Of a DNA stretch of 55,337 nucleotides, positions 7,520 through 15,231 are shown in pieces. How positions within the stretch are numbered: the first letter of the stretch is position 1; each line of letters starts with the position of its first letter. Made by a program: the position numbers and the translations under genes. Under the pieces are notes generated by a model that saw only the letters and a list, made by a program, of their open reading frames with translations, made no database searches and was not told the origin of the DNA. This DNA comes from JAAZNO01 sp012798275 (GTDB lineage Bacteria; Chloroflexota; Anaerolineae; B4-G1; SLSP01): positions 1 to 55,337 of the forward strand of contig DAOPQD010000012.1 of NCBI GenBank assembly GCA_035347995.1, given 5' to 3'.

Positions 7520-8086
7520 TCAGCTCAACAGCGCCAACGCCCGGCGGAGTTTTTCTTCGAAGGCGAGGCCGGCCTCGCGTGGCACTTGCTGCAGCGCGCG
7601 TTGCGCCTCGACGAGGCTGAACCCCAACGCCGTGAGGGCGGCGATCACGTCAGCGTCGTCTTCGCTGATGGCGGCAGCGGTCGGCCCGGCCAGCTTGGCG
7701 ATCTTGTCCTTGAGGTGCAGCACGATCGCCTCGGCGGTCTTGCGTCCGACGCCGGGCGCGCGTGCAAGCACTTCTGGCTGTCCGTTGAAGATTGCCCGCT
7801 GCAGCGTGTCAGGCGAGAGGGTACCCAAAATGCTCAGCGCCGCTTTGGGACCCACCCCGGAGACGCCGAGCAGCAACTCAAAGAGGATTTTGGCTTCCGG
7901 CTCCAGGAAGCCGTAGAGGGCGAGCTCGTTTTCGCGGACGTGGAGATGGGTGTAGAGCCGCACCCGCTCACCGGCGTGATGAGTGTCCCGCAGGGGAACG
8001 TTCACCAGAAACCCCACGCCGCCGACATCCAGGATGATCTGCCCTTCGGCTACTTCGAGGAGCGTGCCTTCCAGTTGAGCAATCAT
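7520..8086 (-). CDS. ruvA: Holliday junction branch migration protein RuvA
   Basis: The 188-residue product begins MIAQLEGTLLEVAEGQIILDVGGVGF, the RuvA OB-fold domain. It has helix-hairpin-helix segments (LLGVSGVGPKAALSILGTL and LARAPGVGRKTAEAIVLHLKDKI) and a C-terminal UBA-like domain that contacts RuvB. RuvA tetramers hold the four-way junction for the RuvB motor during recombination and fork repair. AGGAG lies 7 nt upstream of the ATG. It follows ruvC by 39 nt. ruvB, often next in such operons, is replaced here by the binding-protein gene. Confidence 0.96.
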   Translation of the reverse strand: MIAQLEGTLLEVAEGQIILDVGGVGFLVNVPLRDTHHAGERVRLYTHLHVRENELALYGFLEPEAKILFELLLGVSGVGPKAALSILGTLSPDTLQRAIFNGQPEVLARAPGVGRKTAEAIVLHLKDKIAKLAGPTAAAISEDDADVIAALTALGFSLVEAQRALQQVPREAGLAFEEKLRRALALLS

Positions 8087-8125
8087 GGCGGGTCTCCTAA
8101 AAACGCTGGCGTGAGGCGGGGCTTC

Positions 8126-8617
8126 TCAGGGCTGCAACAGGCTTTCCAGGCGCGCCCGATGCAGATGGCAGATCGCGACCGCTGCGGCGTCGGCGGCGTC
8201 GTCGGGACGCGGCGTCTCCGCCAGGCCTAACAACACGCGCACCATCTCTTGCACCTGGTGCTTATCGGCGCTGCCGTAGCCGGTCACCGCCTGTTTGACC
8301 TGCAACGGCGTGTATTCCGCGGTGGGCAGGCCCGCCTCGGCCAGGGCCAGCAGCACTACGCCGCGGGCCTGTCCCACCGAGATGGCGGTCGTCACGTTTC
8401 GGCTGAAAAAGAGCTCCTCCACCGCGGCCGCGTCGGGCGCGTGCTCGCGGATCAACGCGCGCAACGCCGTGTAAATGGCCTGCAGACGCTGCGGCAGCGG
8501 CATCTTGGGGGGCGTCTCGATCGCTCCCAACGCCACCAGCCGCAAGGCCGCGCCATCCTCTTCGACGATGGCATAGCCGGTGATGGCCGTTCCCGGATCC
8601 ACGCCGAGCGCGCGCAT
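8126..8617 (-). CDS. ruvC: Crossover junction endodeoxyribonuclease RuvC
   Basis: The 163-residue product has the RNase H-fold nuclease signature. MRALGVDPGTAITGYA carries the first catalytic Asp (7), VEELFFSRN a catalytic Glu, and DDAADAAAVAICH the C-terminal acidic pair. It cleaves Holliday junctions symmetrically. The ATG overlaps the yebC stop codon by one base (TGATG), indicating translational coupling. Length and motifs are normal. Confidence 0.95.
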   Translation of the reverse strand: MRALGVDPGTAITGYAIVEEDGAALRLVALGAIETPPKMPLPQRLQAIYTALRALIREHAPDAAAVEELFFSRNVTTAISVGQARGVVLLALAEAGLPTAEYTPLQVKQAVTGYGSADKHQVQEMVRVLLGLAETPRPDDAADAAAVAICHLHRARLESLLQP

Positions 8618-9378
8618 CAGAAGGAGGACTCGAAGGCCTCCACGGCCTCTTCTGTCACCTCAAGATTGGAGAACACGCGGCGCACGTCGTCCATTTCCTC
8701 GAGGTTATCAATGAGCCTGAGGACCTGCACGGCGTCTTTGACGGGCAGCGACATTTCATTCTTGGGCGCCATGACCAGATCCACACTGGCGATGGGGATC
8801 CCGGCGGCCTTGAGCTGCTTGCTCACAACGTGCAGGTCGGTGGGATCGGTGTAGACCTCGTGATTGTCCTCGCCCTCGCCCATGGCGACATCCTGGGCGC
8901 CCGCTTCGACCGCCACCTCGAAGAGCTTGTCGAAATTCACGCTCGCCGGGACGCCGATCACGCCGCGGCGTTCGAACTGCCAGGCGACCGAGCCGGGATC
9001 GCCAATCGTGCCGCCCTGGCGGCTCAGTGCGTGTCGCAGCGCCGCGACGGTGCGATTGCGGTTGTCGGTCACCACATCAATCAGCATGGCGACGCCGCTG
9101 GGGCCGTATCCCTCGTAGGTGATTTCGAGAATTTCAGCGCCGTCTTTGTCTTCGCCCGCGCCGCGCTTGATGGCGCGCTCGATGTTGTCCTTGGGCATGC
9201 CCATCGAACGGGCTTTGTCGAGGATCATGCGCAGACGCATGTTGCCTTCGGGGTCGCCGCCCCCCTCGCGGGCTGCAATGACGATTTCGCGCGCGATCTT
9301 GGTGAAGACGGCGCCCTTCTTCGCGTCATTCGCTTCCTTCTTGCGGCGAATGGTTGACCAATGGCTATGTCCGGACAT
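8617..9378 (-). CDS. yebC: YebC/PmpR family protein (TACO1-like)
   Basis: The 253-residue product opens with the family signature (MSGHSHWSTIRRKKEANDAKKGAVFTK is the canonical start) and contains YEGYGPSGVAMLIDVVTDNRNRT. The family was first described as transcription regulators; members are now also linked to ribosome function on difficult peptides. GGGAGG lies a few nt before the ATG. It heads the yebC-ruvC-ruvA operon, a common bacterial order. Confidence 0.95.
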   Translation of the reverse strand: MSGHSHWSTIRRKKEANDAKKGAVFTKIAREIVIAAREGGGDPEGNMRLRMILDKARSMGMPKDNIERAIKRGAGEDKDGAEILEITYEGYGPSGVAMLIDVVTDNRNRTVAALRHALSRQGGTIGDPGSVAWQFERRGVIGVPASVNFDKLFEVAVEAGAQDVAMGEGEDNHEVYTDPTDLHVVSKQLKAAGIPIASVDLVMAPKNEMSLPVKDAVQVLRLIDNLEEMDDVRRVFSNLEVTEEAVEAFESSF

Positions 9379-9473
9379 CTGACCTCCCTAAACTTTTAAG
9401 ATCGTGAAGCTCCAAAATTTGAATCCAAACTTCAAGGCTCATTGAGGATGCAAAAGCCGGGTGTCCTACAAGT

Positions 9474-10427
9474 TCACCCGGCTGCCGGAGCCGTCAAACG
9501 GCTCCCAAGCACGGCGCTTTTGCCGCGCAGGAAGGCGTCGCCGTTCATTGGCCGCTTGCCGGCCATCTGCAGCTGCAACAGCACCAATGCGCCCTCGCCG
9601 GTCATGACGGCGGGCATGGATCCCTGCGCGAAAACAGTTCCGGGAGCGGCTTCTGGCAGCGGCGTTCCCTCCGGCAGCGCCCGGGCTCTCAGGATTTTCA
9701 AGCGTTCCTCGCCCCACAACGTGAAAGCGCCCGGCTCCGGCGAGAAAGCGCGCACCTGACGTTCCAGCAACCGTGCCGGCTGTTGCCAGTCGAGGGCGGC
9801 GGCTTCTTTCTGCAGGCGGCGGGTGAGGGTCACGCCTTCTTCTGGCTGAGGTCGCGGTTGCAGCTCGCCGCTGAGGTACGCCGGCAGGATTTCCAGGAGC
9901 AGTTCCGCGCCGAGTTGGGCGAGGCGCTCTTCGAGTTCGCCGGCGGTCTCGTCCGGGTAGATGGGGATCTCGCGCTGGGCAAGGATCGGCCCGGTGTCGA
10001 GTCCTGCGTCCATCTGCATGATGGTGACGCCGGTGACGGCGTCACCCGCGAGCAGCGCCGCTTGAATGGGCGTCGCGCCGCGCCAGCGGGGCAGCAGGGA
10101 GCTGTGGACGTTCAGCGCGCCGAAGCGGGGCAGTTCGAGCACGGCCGGCGGCAGGATCTGCCCGAAAGCGGCGACGACGATGAGGTCGGGCATCCAGGCG
10201 CGGAGGTGTTCGATGGCCTCGATGGTGCGCAGCCGCTCCGGCTGGAAAACGGGGATGCCTTCGGCTTCTGCCAGCTGTTTGACTGGGGGCGCGACACAGC
10301 GCCTCCCCCGGCCGGCGGGACGATCGGGCTGTGTCACGACGCCGACGACGGGGTAGGCGTCGCAGAGCTTCTCCAGCGTGGGCAACGCAAATTTGGGCGT
10401 GCCCATGAACACAATTCGCGGTTCCAT
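9474..10427 (-). CDS. fmt: Methionyl-tRNA formyltransferase
   Basis: The 317-residue product begins MEPRIVFMGTPKFALPTLEKL and has the formyltransferase core (LNVHSSLLPRWRGATPIQAALLAGD, with the Asn-His-Ser loop) and TGVTIMQMDAGLDTGPI. A C-terminal OB-like domain completes it. It formylates initiator Met-tRNA with 10-formyl-THF. No Shine-Dalgarno is visible. A -10-like TAAAAT lies about 10 nt before the ATG, with a TTGCCC box 16 bp further upstream, so the transcript may be leaderless or nearly so. Confidence 0.95.
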   Translation of the reverse strand: MEPRIVFMGTPKFALPTLEKLCDAYPVVGVVTQPDRPAGRGRRCVAPPVKQLAEAEGIPVFQPERLRTIEAIEHLRAWMPDLIVVAAFGQILPPAVLELPRFGALNVHSSLLPRWRGATPIQAALLAGDAVTGVTIMQMDAGLDTGPILAQREIPIYPDETAGELEERLAQLGAELLLEILPAYLSGELQPRPQPEEGVTLTRRLQKEAAALDWQQPARLLERQVRAFSPEPGAFTLWGEERLKILRARALPEGTPLPEAAPGTVFAQGSMPAVMTGEGALVLLQLQMAGKRPMNGDAFLRGKSAVLGSRLTAPAAG

Positions 10428-10480
10428 GGAGGCTATTTTATCATAAGCCGGACGCAGGGCAAGCCGTCTGGATTAATTTT

Positions 10481-10514
10481 TCCTCCTCCCCAGCATTTCC
10501 GCCGGGGAGGAGGA
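10481..10514. repeat. G/C-rich hairpin element between the GlyA-GcvT and fmt genes
   Basis: Arms TCCTCCTCCCCAGC (10481-10494) and GCCGGGGAGGAGGA (10501-10514) pair at 13 of 14 positions around a 6-nt loop. It resembles the CCCCTCCCC...GGGGAGGGG hairpins of the repeats at 14.4, 32.0 and 42.4 kb. No U-tract follows on either strand, so it is not a typical terminator. Confidence 0.6.
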
Positions 10515-10574
10515 AAGGGAGGTCATGCGCTCACGTTTTTGGAAGAAGCGAAGTGTTGTTTCGGCGCTTGGCGC

Positions 10575-13500
10575 TTATTTCCGCTTCGGGAAGCGGCTGA
10601 GGACGACGATAGGGACCGGCAGCTGGGCGCGTTCCCCCAACTTGAGCTCGTTGTTGGGCTTGGGCGCCCGGCGCGGGGTGACGAGGACCGCCAGTTTCGT
10701 CCCCTCTTTGTGATAGTCCAGGCTTACATAGGCCTGTCCGAGCAGGAGGCCTTCGGTGTCAATGGCGCAGCTGGTGACGTAGCCTACCACTTTGCCGCGC
10801 TCGTCTATCACCCGGTCGAGCTGCTGCGGCATGGGCTGTCCTTTCTCCGGCACCTGGAAGCGGAGCACGGCGGCCTTGCGCTGCGCCTCGCGGGCGAGGT
10901 AGGCCTCACGGCCCACGAAGAAGGGCTTGTAGAGCTTGATGTAGGTGTGGAATCCGGCCTCGGCCATGGTGAGGTTGAGCGGCCCTGCCATCTCGTGGCC
11001 GTAGAGCGGCAGGCCCGCCTCGGTGCGGAGGCTGTCGCGCGCCGCCAATCCGCAGGGCTTGAGGCCGAGTGGTTCGCCCACGGCCAACAGCGCCTTCCAG
11101 AAATCCACCAGCCGATCCGGGTGGACGAAGAGCTCGTAGGCCACGCGCTCGCCGGTGTAGCCGGTGCGGCTGACGATGACGTCGAAGTCGCCCAGGGTGA
11201 CGCGGCAGATGCCGGCCCACGGCAGCGACTTGACCTTGCGCTTGTCGGCATCGCTGCCGCCAAGGGCTAGCAAGATGTCGGTGGATTTAGGCCCCTGGAG
11301 GGCGAGCTCGGCGCGCATGTCGGTGCCGGCGCTCGGGTCGCGCAGGTCGCGCAGGATCACGCCCTGGCCTTCCCATCTTGCCCAGGGGCGCCGGGGATCA
11401 ATCTGCACTTCGCCGCGCAGGACGGCAGTGGCCCAGGCCCAATCCTTGTCGTTGTTGGAGGCGTTGACGACCACCAGGTAGTGGTCTTCGGCCATGCGGT
11501 AGACGAGGAGGTCGTCGAGCGGGATGCCCTCGATGTCGAAGAGGGCGGAATACTGCGACTCGCCCACCTCGAGCGTGCTGATGTCGTTGACCATGAGCAG
11601 GTTGAGGAAGGCCGCGGCTTCGGGTCCCTGGACGTCCCAGCAACCCATGTGGCTCACGTCGAAGAGGCCCGCCGCCTGACGCACGGCGCGGTGTTCCTCG
11701 GAGTTGCCGGTGTACCAGACGGGCATGTCCCACCCGCCGAAGGGAACCATGCGCGCGCCCATCTCGCGGTGTGTGGCGTGAAGGCGGGTCTGCCTGAGCG
11801 GCGCATTCTCCGGCTCCCGCCACTCGAATTTGGGCAGCGCCGGGCCTGAGGGAGTGGAGGACTTCCGGACGCCCACGAAGTACGGCCTGGCGTAGGGGCC
11901 GCCATCGGCGACGAGGGGAAGGGCGGGGTCGGGCGCCGGGCCGGCATCGCGCACGGCGTTGAGGAAGGGAAGGCGGCCGTACACGTCATCGGTGGCGACG
12001 TAGCCATCTACCAAAGCTCGTAACCAGGTCATCACGCGGGGGGCTGCCGCGCGGGGGACATCGAGGGTGTAGGCCTTGGCGTTCACGCGGGTGAGCCAGG
12101 CCGGGGTCATCACCGCGCCGTTGGCTTCGAGGAGGGTAATGGCGCGGCCCTCGCCGTCGCTTAGATCCGCGGTGTTGGAGGGAGTGAGCCAGTCCACAAA
12201 GCTCTTGACTTGTTCGCCGAGCAGCTCGAGCCGTTCGCAGGCAGCCGCGCCGCGCGGGGCATCGTCCAGGTAATAGAAATGCGGATAGCCGCTGCGGGGC
12301 TGCAGGTCGTAGGGATCGCTGGCCTGACGTGCCAGCTCGCGGATCTCACATTTGACCTCTTCCAGCGTGTCGAAATCCACGCGCGCCATGTAATCGGGCT
12401 TAGCGTGCCAGAGGGTGAGGTAGCCCTGCGTGGCGCGGAAGAGTTTGCCGATCGCCGCGGCGATGCGCGCCATCTCCGGCTCCTTGAGGCCGCGCTGCGT
12501 GACCCAGGGGGTGCCCAGGCGCACGCCGGAGGGGTAGGCGGCGGTGGCATCGCCGGGAATGGTGTTGCGGTTGGCAACGATGCCTGCGATGTCGAGCAAG
12601 CGGGCGGCGGGATCGCCCATCAACGGCGTGCCATCGGGGCCTTTGAAGCCCTTGCAGTCAATGAGCACCATGTGGCTGTCGGTGCCGCCGTAGGCCACGC
12701 GGACGCCCTCGGCTTCCAGGGCGACCGCCAGCGCGCGGGCGTTGGCGACGGTCTGGTATTGCAGGGCCTTGAACTGCTCCGTCTGCGCCAGGCGCATGGC
12801 TGCGGCGATGCCAGCGATGGTGTGCATGTGCGGTCCGCCTTGCAGGCCGGGGAAGACGGCGCGGTCGAATTTCCTGGCGAGCAGGGGTTTGTGGGTGAGG
12901 ATGACGCTGCCGCGGGGGCCATCCAGCGATTTGTGGGTGGTGAAGGTGATGACGTCGGCGATGCCCACCGGGCTGGGGAAAGCGCCGGCTGCTACCATGC
13001 CGGCGATGTGTGCGATGTCGGCCATCAGGTAGGCGCCGGCTTCGTCGGCAATGGCGCGGAAGGCTTTCCAATCAATGGTGAGCGGATAAGAAGTGTAGCC
13101 GGCGATGATCAGCTTGGGGTGATTTTCCAGCGCGAGTTGGCGGATGGCGTCGTAATCCAGGCGCTCGGTTTTCTCGTCCACGCCGTAGTGAATGACGTTG
13201 TAGGTTTTGCCGGAGTAGGCGACTTTGCTGCCGTGGCTGAGGTGTCCCCCGACGTGCAGCGCCAACGTGAGCATGGTATCGCCGGGATTGAGCAGGGCCA
13301 CTTGCACCGCGGTGTTGGCGGGCGCGCCGGAGAGCGCCTGGACGTTCACGAAGAGCTGTTCCGGTTTGATGCCGTTGGTAGCGAAAACTTCGGCGGTGCG
13401 ACGGCGCGCGAGCGCTTCCAGGATGTCGGCGTATTCCACGCCCTTGTAGTAGCGCGGGTCGCTGTAGCGGCGGTAGCGTCCCAGCTCCACCTCGTAATCC

Positions 13501-13724
13501 AGAAGGCGCTCCTGGGGCAGGGTGCGGGTGCGCTCGTCGGGATAGCCCTCGGCGTAGAGATGGGAGAAGGCCGAGGCGGCTGCCTCATGCACGGCGAACG
13601 GTGAGACGGATTCGGAAGGGACCATGATCAGCTTGCGGGCCTGGCGCTCCGTCTCGTATCCGATCAACGCCGCCAGTTCGGGGTCCAATTCTGCTAACGG
13701 TTTCCGAAAGAGAAAATCTTGCAT
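10575..13724 (-). CDS. Fusion of serine hydroxymethyltransferase (GlyA) and glycine cleavage T-protein (GcvT)
   Basis: This single 1049-codon frame has no internal stop. Residues 1-445 are SHMT: IMVPSESVSP, MADIAHIAG (PLP-binding Asp 236), TFTTHKSLDGPRG (PLP Lys 265) and FPGLQGGPHMHTIAGIA. Residues about 446-640 form a linking region I do not recognise. Residues about 646-1045 are aminomethyltransferase: MVPFGGWDMPVWYTG, GLFDVSHMGC, VVVNASNNDKDW, ARDSLRTEAGLPLYGHE. SHMT moves the serine C3 to THF. GcvT forms methylene-THF from the aminomethyl-lipoyl H protein. Both touch THF and glycine, so a fusion could channel one-carbon units. AAGGAG precedes the ATG. gcvH and gcvP are not in the window. 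Confidence 0.93.
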   Translation of the reverse strand: MQDFLFRKPLAELDPELAALIGYETERQARKLIMVPSESVSPFAVHEAAASAFSHLYAEGYPDERTRTLPQERLLDYEVELGRYRRYSDPRYYKGVEYADILEALARRRTAEVFATNGIKPEQLFVNVQALSGAPANTAVQVALLNPGDTMLTLALHVGGHLSHGSKVAYSGKTYNVIHYGVDEKTERLDYDAIRQLALENHPKLIIAGYTSYPLTIDWKAFRAIADEAGAYLMADIAHIAGMVAAGAFPSPVGIADVITFTTHKSLDGPRGSVILTHKPLLARKFDRAVFPGLQGGPHMHTIAGIAAAMRLAQTEQFKALQYQTVANARALAVALEAEGVRVAYGGTDSHMVLIDCKGFKGPDGTPLMGDPAARLLDIAGIVANRNTIPGDATAAYPSGVRLGTPWVTQRGLKEPEMARIAAAIGKLFRATQGYLTLWHAKPDYMARVDFDTLEEVKCEIRELARQASDPYDLQPRSGYPHFYYLDDAPRGAAACERLELLGEQVKSFVDWLTPSNTADLSDGEGRAITLLEANGAVMTPAWLTRVNAKAYTLDVPRAAAPRVMTWLRALVDGYVATDDVYGRLPFLNAVRDAGPAPDPALPLVADGGPYARPYFVGVRKSSTPSGPALPKFEWREPENAPLRQTRLHATHREMGARMVPFGGWDMPVWYTGNSEEHRAVRQAAGLFDVSHMGCWDVQGPEAAAFLNLLMVNDISTLEVGESQYSALFDIEGIPLDDLLVYRMAEDHYLVVVNASNNDKDWAWATAVLRGEVQIDPRRPWARWEGQGVILRDLRDPSAGTDMRAELALQGPKSTDILLALGGSDADKRKVKSLPWAGICRVTLGDFDVIVSRTGYTGERVAYELFVHPDRLVDFWKALLAVGEPLGLKPCGLAARDSLRTEAGLPLYGHEMAGPLNLTMAEAGFHTYIKLYKPFFVGREAYLAREAQRKAAVLRFQVPEKGQPMPQQLDRVIDERGKVVGYVTSCAIDTEGLLLGQAYVSLDYHKEGTKLAVLVTPRRAPKPNNELKLGERAQLPVPIVVLSRFPKRK

Positions 13725-13971
13725 GGCACACTCCTTGTAGGTGACAGGTTTTCCAAAACTGATAATGCAGTGCGAGTCAGGGATGAGAGGGTGAGCGGCG
13801 CTTCTCGACAGGTCTTGCTTGCCGGCGCGCTCTTTCGCTGCCTTGCCTTCTCGCCAACTCGCTTTTTCTAACTATAGGCCAGTTTCGCGGAATGCACAAG
13901 CGCAGTTTGGATGGAAGTCGCCGGTATTTGTTACTAAAGCCGCGGTGAGTGCGCGCGCGCCTTTTGACTGA
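13725..13971. other. Intergenic region upstream of the GlyA-GcvT gene
   Basis: No open frame is supported here. On the minus strand it is the leader of the GlyA-GcvT gene. I looked for a glycine or THF riboswitch core and did not see one. The first copy of the 10-bp direct repeat flanking the MITE ends it (13962-13971). Confidence 0.5.
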
Positions 13972-14142
13972 GAGGGCTATCGCGTTTGACTACCTGTAGG
14001 AGAAATGCGGCCTAAAGGCCGGGGATAAAAAAGGGGTTTTTGTGGCGGGGCTTCGCCCCGCCACAAAAACCCCCTCTAAAAGTCGCTTAAGCGACACAAC
14101 AGGCATCGCGATGGGACGAGTTTCCTAAATGCGATAGCCCTG
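13972..14142. mobile_element. Probable 171-bp MITE with terminal inverted repeats and 10-bp target duplication
   Basis: The left end GAGGGCTATCGCGTTT and the reverse complement of the right end CAGGGCTATCGCATTT agree at 14 of 16 positions. Direct repeats TTTTGACTGA flank both sides (13962-13971 and 14143-14152). The interior encodes nothing. It is centred on a perfect 19-bp hairpin (14033-14051 / 14055-14073, GGGGTTTTTGTGGCGGGGC arm) and also has the palindromes GGCCTAAAGGCC and GTCGCTTAAGCGAC. This is the structure of a non-autonomous element mobilised in trans. The mobilising transposase is not in the window. Confidence 0.75.
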
Positions 14143-14209
14143 TTTTGACTGAAGGCCCAGTCGTTGTATACTGAGAGCGAAGCCGAAGGGCCGCTCTCTC
14201 GCCTTTTCG

Positions 14210-14635
14210 CCGATTTTCAGAGGAGGAGACGCCATGTGTTGGCGCGCATCATTCAAGAATGAAAATATGCGGTCATAGTTCAGCCTGGCGTCAGGTAGCT
14301 TGATGGCGATGGATGAACCTTTGTAAGCTGTAGCTTTTGCCCCTCCCCCAGCCCCCTCCCCAACGGCGCCTGCGCCGTTGGGGAGGGGGAGAAAAAATAA
14401 GGGGGTTTTGCAGACGGGCGTAGTCCGCCTGCAAAACCCCACAAAAAAAAGTTCCCCTTCCCCCCGCGCGCTGGGGGAAGGGGTCAGGGGATAGGGGGCA
14501 AGAGTTGATTCTCAATCTTCAGCAGTCACCAGGAAATCTTGCGTTTTTTAGTCAATGGCTGAACAGTTACCATGCAAGTTGTGACTACGACAGCTCTCTA
14601 CTCACGACTCACTGCTCTCTATTTTCCGAGGAGGC
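14210..14635 (+). repeat. Hairpin-rich 0.43-kb leader repeat, copy A (upstream of the DUF3592 gene)
   Basis: This segment is highly similar to the reverse complement of 31768-32190. It starts with ATTTTCAGAGGAGG and ends with CTATTTTCCGAGGAGG, the ribosome binding site of the next gene. It contains three hairpins: 14352-14389 (CCCCCTCCCCAACGGCGC arm), 14402-14440 (GGGGTTTTGCAG arm) and 14454-14483 (CCCCTTCCCCC arm). A 14-codon frame with its own ribosome binding site (14234-14278) corresponds to a longer one in copy B but is frameshifted. Longer frames here are not conserved and look spurious. 14153-14209 shows nothing. Confidence 0.85.
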
Positions 14636-14639
14636 ATGC

Positions 14640-15107
14640 ATGAATTTCCTGCTGGTTTTTGGCATTGGGACCGTGCTGTTGGGGGCAGTCTTCATCCTCT
14701 CGGCGTTGGTGGAACGGCGCCGTCATGAAACGGTGGGATGTTGGCCTGCGGTGCCCGGAAAAGTTCTCGCGGCGAGTGTGCAACGGTATCAGCCGCGACC
14801 CGGTCAAAATGCCGGCGTGCGCTATACACCGCTCATCACTTACCAGTATGAGGTCGCCGGTCAGCCGTTGACGGGGCAGAAAGTGGATTTCAGGCCGCCG
14901 CGATCCTATGCGACGGCGGCAGAGGCGGAAGCCATCGTCGCCGCGTACCCGGTCGGCAGCGAGGTGAAGGTGACGTACAATCCGCTGGGGCCGCAGCAGG
15001 CAGCGCTTGATCGCGGCAGGCCCATCGGCTATCACACCGAGCTCGTGTCGGGCCTGCTGCTGCTGGCGTGCGGCGCCGTGATGATCGTCGTGGCGGTGTT
15101 GGTGTAG
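14640..15107 (+). CDS. DUF3592 family membrane protein
   Basis: The product has 155 residues. One transmembrane helix lies at each end (about 3-22, LLVFGIGTVLLGAVFILSAL, and about 135-154, LVSGLLLLACGAVMIVVAVL). The extracytoplasmic middle has the DUF3592 pattern (GCWPAVPGKVLAASVQR, YTPLITYQYEVAGQPLTG, YPVGSEVKVTYNPLGPQQAAL). The function of the domain is unknown. The start at 14640 is chosen because GAGGAGG of the leader repeat lies 6 nt upstream. Confidence 0.85.
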   Translation: MNFLLVFGIGTVLLGAVFILSALVERRRHETVGCWPAVPGKVLAASVQRYQPRPGQNAGVRYTPLITYQYEVAGQPLTGQKVDFRPPRSYATAAEAEAIVAAYPVGSEVKVTYNPLGPQQAALDRGRPIGYHTELVSGLLLLACGAVMIVVAVLV

Positions 15108-15231
15108 AATTTTTTGGAGCAGCCCAGTCCTGCGGATTCTGATTGCAGGGCTGTGGCAAGTGCTGCCCGCCGGTGGGAGCCGGGCGTTCAGGGTGTTCTT
15201 GAAATCTTGTGTTATAGAAAGGTCTAAGAAA

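Noticed and set aside
10481..10514. Hairpin as terminator of the GlyA-GcvT gene
   Set aside because: The stem is strong but is followed by purines, not a U-tract, on the relevant strand.
13725..13971. Possible glycine or THF riboswitch before the GlyA-GcvT fusion
   Set aside because: Expected from gene function, but no recognisable aptamer core or terminator was seen.
14125..14515. Two minus-strand frames of 74-105 codons in the 14.1-14.5 kb region
   Set aside because: They cross the GC-rich hairpins and the MITE end, and the matching frame in the inverted copy at 32 kb is different, so they are not genes.
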